The translations under genes and the position numbers were made by a program. A stretch of DNA of 64,000 nt, from positions 992,001 through 1,056,000 of the forward strand of contig OX620685.1 of assembly GCA_951635545.1 (NCBI GenBank), given 5' to 3'. Numbering within the stretch: the first letter of the stretch is position 1; each line of letters opens with the position of its first letter. Source of the stretch: CAG-873 sp910578365 (GTDB lineage Bacteria > Bacteroidota > Bacteroidia > Bacteroidales > Muribaculaceae). The notes under the pieces were generated by a model, which worked only from the letters and a program-made list of their open reading frames with translations, was not told the DNA's origin and did no database searches. This document shows positions 61,068 to 64,000 of this stretch, piece after piece.

Positions 61068-61099
61068 CAAAGGTACTGTTTTTATTTAATCCACGCAAA
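61068..61099 (-). promoter_or_regulatory. Promoter of DUF3822-rsmD, leaderless type
   Basis: The minus strand reads TTTG (61096-61099), exactly 20 bases, TACCTTTG (61068-61075), and the ATG at 61063 follows after four bases. Confidence 0.7.
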
Positions 61100-61109
61100 T
61101 CAAAGGTTC

Positions 61110-62692
61110 GCAAAAGGGGCTGTGCCACACGGCTCTTTCATTTAAGATTTCGTCTCATTCTCGACAAATGTGTTGTTTTATAGCGAGAGCAGTACGGACG
61201 GAGAGAGACTTTAACCTCTGATTTTCAAGAGAATAAGTACAATAAAAATTTGGTCAAGTGACAGATTTTTAGTAACTTTATAGGTGATAATCAAAGAGTT
61301 ACGCTAAAAATGAAGCCACTTGACCAAGTCTGTTCGACTGACGCCTATGCGCCTGATCATACCGCAAAAGTACACAATAAATTTGACACAAGGCGCAGTA
61401 TCATGGAAGAGCTTCGAGCATTTGCCTCATCCGTGCCGGATTTCCGTAGATTGGACAAAGGCAATTTCCGTCACAGCCTCAACGATATCATCATGCTGAT
61501 GATACTCGGACGTATGGCCGGATGCATCGGACGAGCCGAGATATTGGAGTTCGGCAGATACAACCTCAACAAATTACACAAAATGGGCATGTTGAGGAAC
61601 GGCGTACCATCTGAGGCCACGCTTTGCCGTGTGGAGAACGGCATCAACGATATGGATATGGCCGACAGGATGCAGCAGTTCGCAGACATATTCCTTGAAA
61701 GACTGACCTGCGCCAGCCGCATCATTGAAATAATCTGCATTGACGGCAAAGCCGAGCGCGGCACCGTTCAGGAAAACGGGCGTAGCCCGGATATCGTCTC
61801 TGCCTATTCGTTCAGCACCGGCATAACAATCGCCACCGAAGCCTGTCAGGAAAAGAGCAACGAGATAAAGGCCGTACCGATACTTCTTGATAAAATAGAT
61901 GTCGCAGGAAAGATTGTCACAGCCGACGCCATGTCTATGCAGAAGGACATTGTCGAGAAAATCAGAAAGAAAGGGGGTGACTTTCTGATAGAACTCAAAG
62001 CCAACCAGCCGTCATTGCGATACGGCATTGAGGACAGGCTAGTGGAACACACACCGGTATATTCTTACACCGAAGGTCCCGAACTGGCCCACGGCAGGAT
62101 AGAGACGAGAACCTACCGCGTATATGACGGACTGGACATTATCGCCGACAAAGAGAAGTGGGGCGGAAACATGACCATCATAGAGTATGAATCATCTACA
62201 GTCAAAAAGTCAACAGGGATGCGCACTTCGGAAAAACGCCTGTATGTCAGCAGTATGCCTACGAAGACTCCGAAGCTCGGAATCATCGTGCGCAACCACT
62301 GGTCGATAGAAAGCATGCACTGGGGCCTGGACTACAATCTCCAGCAGGACAATATAAAACGTAAGTCGACAAGAGCCGCCCGAAACCTCGACACCATACA
62401 GAGAATAGTTTACTCGGTGTTCTCAATATGGAAAGGACTTCGCAAAAAACGATCGGATAAGAATAAAGGCATAGCCGAACTGATGAGACATATCTCAATG
62501 AGCTTTACTCGGCTGATGCGATTTTTAAGCCAAAAATGAAAAAAATAAGATTTTGACACCAGAATAACTCGTTGACAGACAGACACAGAATATTGCCCGA
62601 TTCACAATGAACCGGGTAGGGGAAGTCATGCTTTTTATTTTAGTTTAAATGAAAGAGCCGTGGGCTGTGCCATCAGGCACAGCCCCTTTTGC
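61110..62692 (+). mobile_element. ISAs1-family insertion sequence
   Basis: Outer inverted repeats GCAAAAGGGGCTGTGCC (61110-61126; complement 62676-62692) bound the element. Inside them both ends share ACGGCTCTTTCATTTAA. The right end holds ten extra bases that complete a GGGCTGTGCC/GGCACAGCCC hairpin (62662-62685) followed by TTTT, a possible terminator. No clear target duplication was found, so the limits may be off by a few bases. Confidence 0.8.
61310..62539 (+). CDS. ISAs1-family transposase
   Basis: The 409-aa DDE protein has the DUF4277-free ISAs1 order: an N-terminal DDE_Tnp_1-associated part (FASSVPDFRRLDKGNFRHSL), IICIDGKAERGT with the first Asp, IVTADAMSMQKDIV with the second and VRNHWSIESMHWGLD with the Glu. 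It is intact. TTTG (61249-61252), 20 bases and TAACTTTA (61273-61280) make a probable promoter 29 bases before the ATG. Confidence 0.92.
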   Translation: MKPLDQVCSTDAYAPDHTAKVHNKFDTRRSIMEELRAFASSVPDFRRLDKGNFRHSLNDIIMLMILGRMAGCIGRAEILEFGRYNLNKLHKMGMLRNGVPSEATLCRVENGINDMDMADRMQQFADIFLERLTCASRIIEIICIDGKAERGTVQENGRSPDIVSAYSFSTGITIATEACQEKSNEIKAVPILLDKIDVAGKIVTADAMSMQKDIVEKIRKKGGDFLIELKANQPSLRYGIEDRLVEHTPVYSYTEGPELAHGRIETRTYRVYDGLDIIADKEKWGGNMTIIEYESSTVKKSTGMRTSEKRLYVSSMPTKTPKLGIIVRNHWSIESMHWGLDYNLQQDNIKRKSTRAARNLDTIQRIVYSVFSIWKGLRKKRSDKNKGIAELMRHISMSFTRLMRFLSQK

Positions 62693-62742
62693 TTGTTGAA
62701 GCGCTGTTGTTTTACTCCTTTGTTGCGAGGAGATAATATTTA

Positions 62743-63004
62743 GAGGGTGTTTAATAATAAATGTTAAATTCCCGGTGGCGTATCTTTTAGCAATTCAGCA
62801 AAAGAAACGCCAAGGCGGGGGTAACTTTAAAAATCCATTAATTCAAAAAATAATGTTGATACAGAAATTACCATTCCACTCGAAAATCACGGGCGCCTTT
62901 TGCTCTTCATTTCAGTCACATAGCTCGCTATGCTCCTTCAATTCAGAGCAAAATTCGCCACGTGATTTCCGGCCGGGAATTAACATTTATTATTAAACAC
63001 CCTC
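62743..63004. repeat. MITE copy 1, intact (262 bp)
   Basis: This non-coding element has inverted ends of about 32 bp beginning GAGGGTGTTTAATAATAAAT and is flanked by the 3-bp repeat TTA (62740-62742 and 63005-63007). It carries internal stems including CATAG/CTATG. It has no transposase; the ends and the TNA-type target duplication suggest mobilisation by an IS5-family (IS1031-type) transposase encoded elsewhere. The right TTA is the secDF stop codon. Confidence 0.88.
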
Positions 63005-64000
63005 TTACTTCTTGACGGCGGCGGCACGCTTGCGGCGCGAGTCGGCGAGGTAAGCTACCGGCGAAGCCACGTAGATGGTGGCCAGAGTACCGATAATTAC
63101 ACCCCAAATCATTGCGAACACAAAGCTGCGGATGGCATCACCGCCCAGGATGAAGATACACAGAAGTACCAGCAGGGTCGAGCACGAGGTCATAATGGTA
63201 CGACCCAGAGTGCTGTTGATTGACTTGTTGATGGTGTTGAAGAATGTTTCCTTGGGATACAGACCTACGTTTTCGCGCACACGGTCGAATACCACCACGG
63301 TATCGTTGATCTGATAACCGATTACGGTAAGGATAGCGGCGATGAAGGTCTGGTCGATTTCCATGGCGAAGGGCAGTACGCCATAGAAGAGCGAGTAGAA
63401 GCCTATGATAGCGAAGGCGGTGAAGGCCACGGCGGCCAGAGCGCCCAGCGAGAAGGCTATGTTGCGGAAACGAACCAGAATGTAGAGGAACATTGCAATC
63501 ATGGCAATGATTACCGCTACATAGGCATCGGTACGCATGTCGTCGGCAACGGTGGGGCCTACTTTCTGCGACTGTACGATACCCTGGCTGGCGTCGGTAG
63601 TGCTGAATTCTTTGTCGGTCATGCCGGCGCGGAGGTCCGACTTGAGTACTTCGAAGAGTTTGTCGGTGATTTCGCGTTCTACTGCCGGATCGCCGTCTTC
63701 AATCTTGTAGTTGGTGGAGATACGTACCTGGTCGGAGCTCTGGATGTTGATTACCGAAACAGATGCGCCGGGGAATGCCTGCTGCAGGCGGCCTTCGATG
63801 TTGCTGCGGTCAACCGGATGGTCGAACTTGACAATGTAGTTGCGGCCACCCGAGAAGTCGATGCCCTGGTTGAGGCCGCGGGCGAACAGCGATACAATCA
63901 CAATAGCCACGATAGCGCCTACCACACCGAAGCTGACCTTGCGCTGGTCGAGGAAGTTAATCTTCGAATCGGTGAACATCTTGCGCGAGATGGCGGTGCT
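63005..64000 (-). CDS. secDF: SecDF protein-export membrane protein, C-terminal part
   Basis: The frame runs off the right edge, so the 331 visible residues are only the C-terminal portion. They show the SecF half: FLDQRKVSFGVVGAIV, GIDFSGGRNYIVKF, the periplasmic part and six helices with TVIGYQINDTVVVFDRVREN and the Asp/Arg motif of the proton path. In Bacteroidota SecD and SecF are fused in one protein of about 1000 residues. The stop codon is one half of a MITE target duplication and stays intact. Confidence 0.95.
   Translation of the reverse strand, partial: STAISRKMFTDSKINFLDQRKVSFGVVGAIVAIVIVSLFARGLNQGIDFSGGRNYIVKFDHPVDRSNIEGRLQQAFPGASVSVINIQSSDQVRISTNYKIEDGDPAVEREITDKLFEVLKSDLRAGMTDKEFSTTDASQGIVQSQKVGPTVADDMRTDAYVAVIIAMIAMFLYILVRFRNIAFSLGALAAVAFTAFAIIGFYSLFYGVLPFAMEIDQTFIAAILTVIGYQINDTVVVFDRVRENVGLYPKETFFNTINKSINSTLGRTIMTSCSTLLVLLCIFILGGDAIRSFVFAMIWGVIIGTLATIYVASPVAYLADSRRKRAAAVKK

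Noticed and set aside
62775..62996. Small frame MAYLLAIQQK..., similar to one at 51627-51821
   Set aside because: The similarity reflects the shared MITE DNA; the two frames end differently and there is no start signal, so it is not a conserved protein.
1..64000. CRISPR array, rRNA operon, prophage or integrative element
   Set aside because: No regularly spaced repeats, no rRNA sequence, no phage structural or conjugation genes were seen; XerD here belongs to a housekeeping operon.

Overview
Organism. The window looks like a chromosomal segment of a gut Bacteroidales bacterium, most likely Muribaculaceae (inference). The grounds are Bacteroidota-type promoters (TTTG or TTG, about 20 nt, then TAnnTTTG) in front of many genes, Bacteroidota-restricted families (DUF4254, DUF4294, DUF6089, DUF6242, DUF3822, GldD/GldE, YfhO), a BlaR1-type peptidase fused to a TonB domain, GH26 and GH109 glycosidase genes and a complete urease locus. 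No plasmid or phage backbone, CRISPR array or rRNA operon was seen.

Layout. 1-5153: end of an unknown gene, a possible Cys-rich 40-aa peptide, an outer-membrane barrel, a C39-peptidase ABC exporter and a 50-aa protein that resembles only the N-terminus of an HlyD adaptor. 5169-8884: trmD, a GH26 enzyme, a collision of two broken genes (hexosamine-kinase-like front, GH109 back) and a DUF486 protein. 8896-15846: outer-membrane assembly operon DUF6242-DUF6089-uppS-bamA-ompH-ompH with its own promoter and terminator. 15881-20397: ribD and a zinc peptidase, then the overlapping operon pfkA-xerD-DUF4294. 20327-22650: an IS1634-family element flanked by a 188-bp direct repeat that copies the pfkA start and promoter region. 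22800-27237: aminotransferase, AraC regulator, MazG-like and deoC, ferritin, tRNA-Gln. 27294-37600: YfhO, a shortened methyltransferase-like gene, two identical tRNA-Asn genes and an envelope-glycan cluster DUF4254-GT9-ruvB-flippase-GT4 split by an IS110-family element. 37581-41781: gldE-gldD-PPTase-LD-carboxypeptidase-esterase. 41869-45645: cobalt/nickel ECF transporter cbiM-cbiQ-cbiO, split by an IS982 element. 45646-48135: toxin-antitoxin pair with a nonsense codon in the toxin, then a BlaI/BlaR1 pair behind three operator-like palindromes. 48184-58331: urease operon ureABC-EFG-D, urea transporter and MFS transporter, interrupted between ureG and ureD by a 262-bp MITE that itself carries an IS1111-type element. 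58445-64000: SIMPL protein, lipoprotein, rsmD-DUF3822, an ISAs1 element, an intact MITE copy and the C-terminal part of secDF.

How it fits together. Urease, its accessory proteins, a urea channel and an ECF transporter that may supply nickel lie within about 15 kb. Mobile DNA is dense: five transposase genes of four families plus two copies of a non-autonomous repeat. For three insertions the pre-insertion sequence can be rebuilt at codon level (IS982 in cbiM, MITE in ureG, MITE at the secDF stop). They lie in the last codons or the stop of a gene and swap or keep the stop while leaving the protein nearly whole.

Limits. Family names come from reading motifs; no database search was run. Promoters and terminators are pattern calls.
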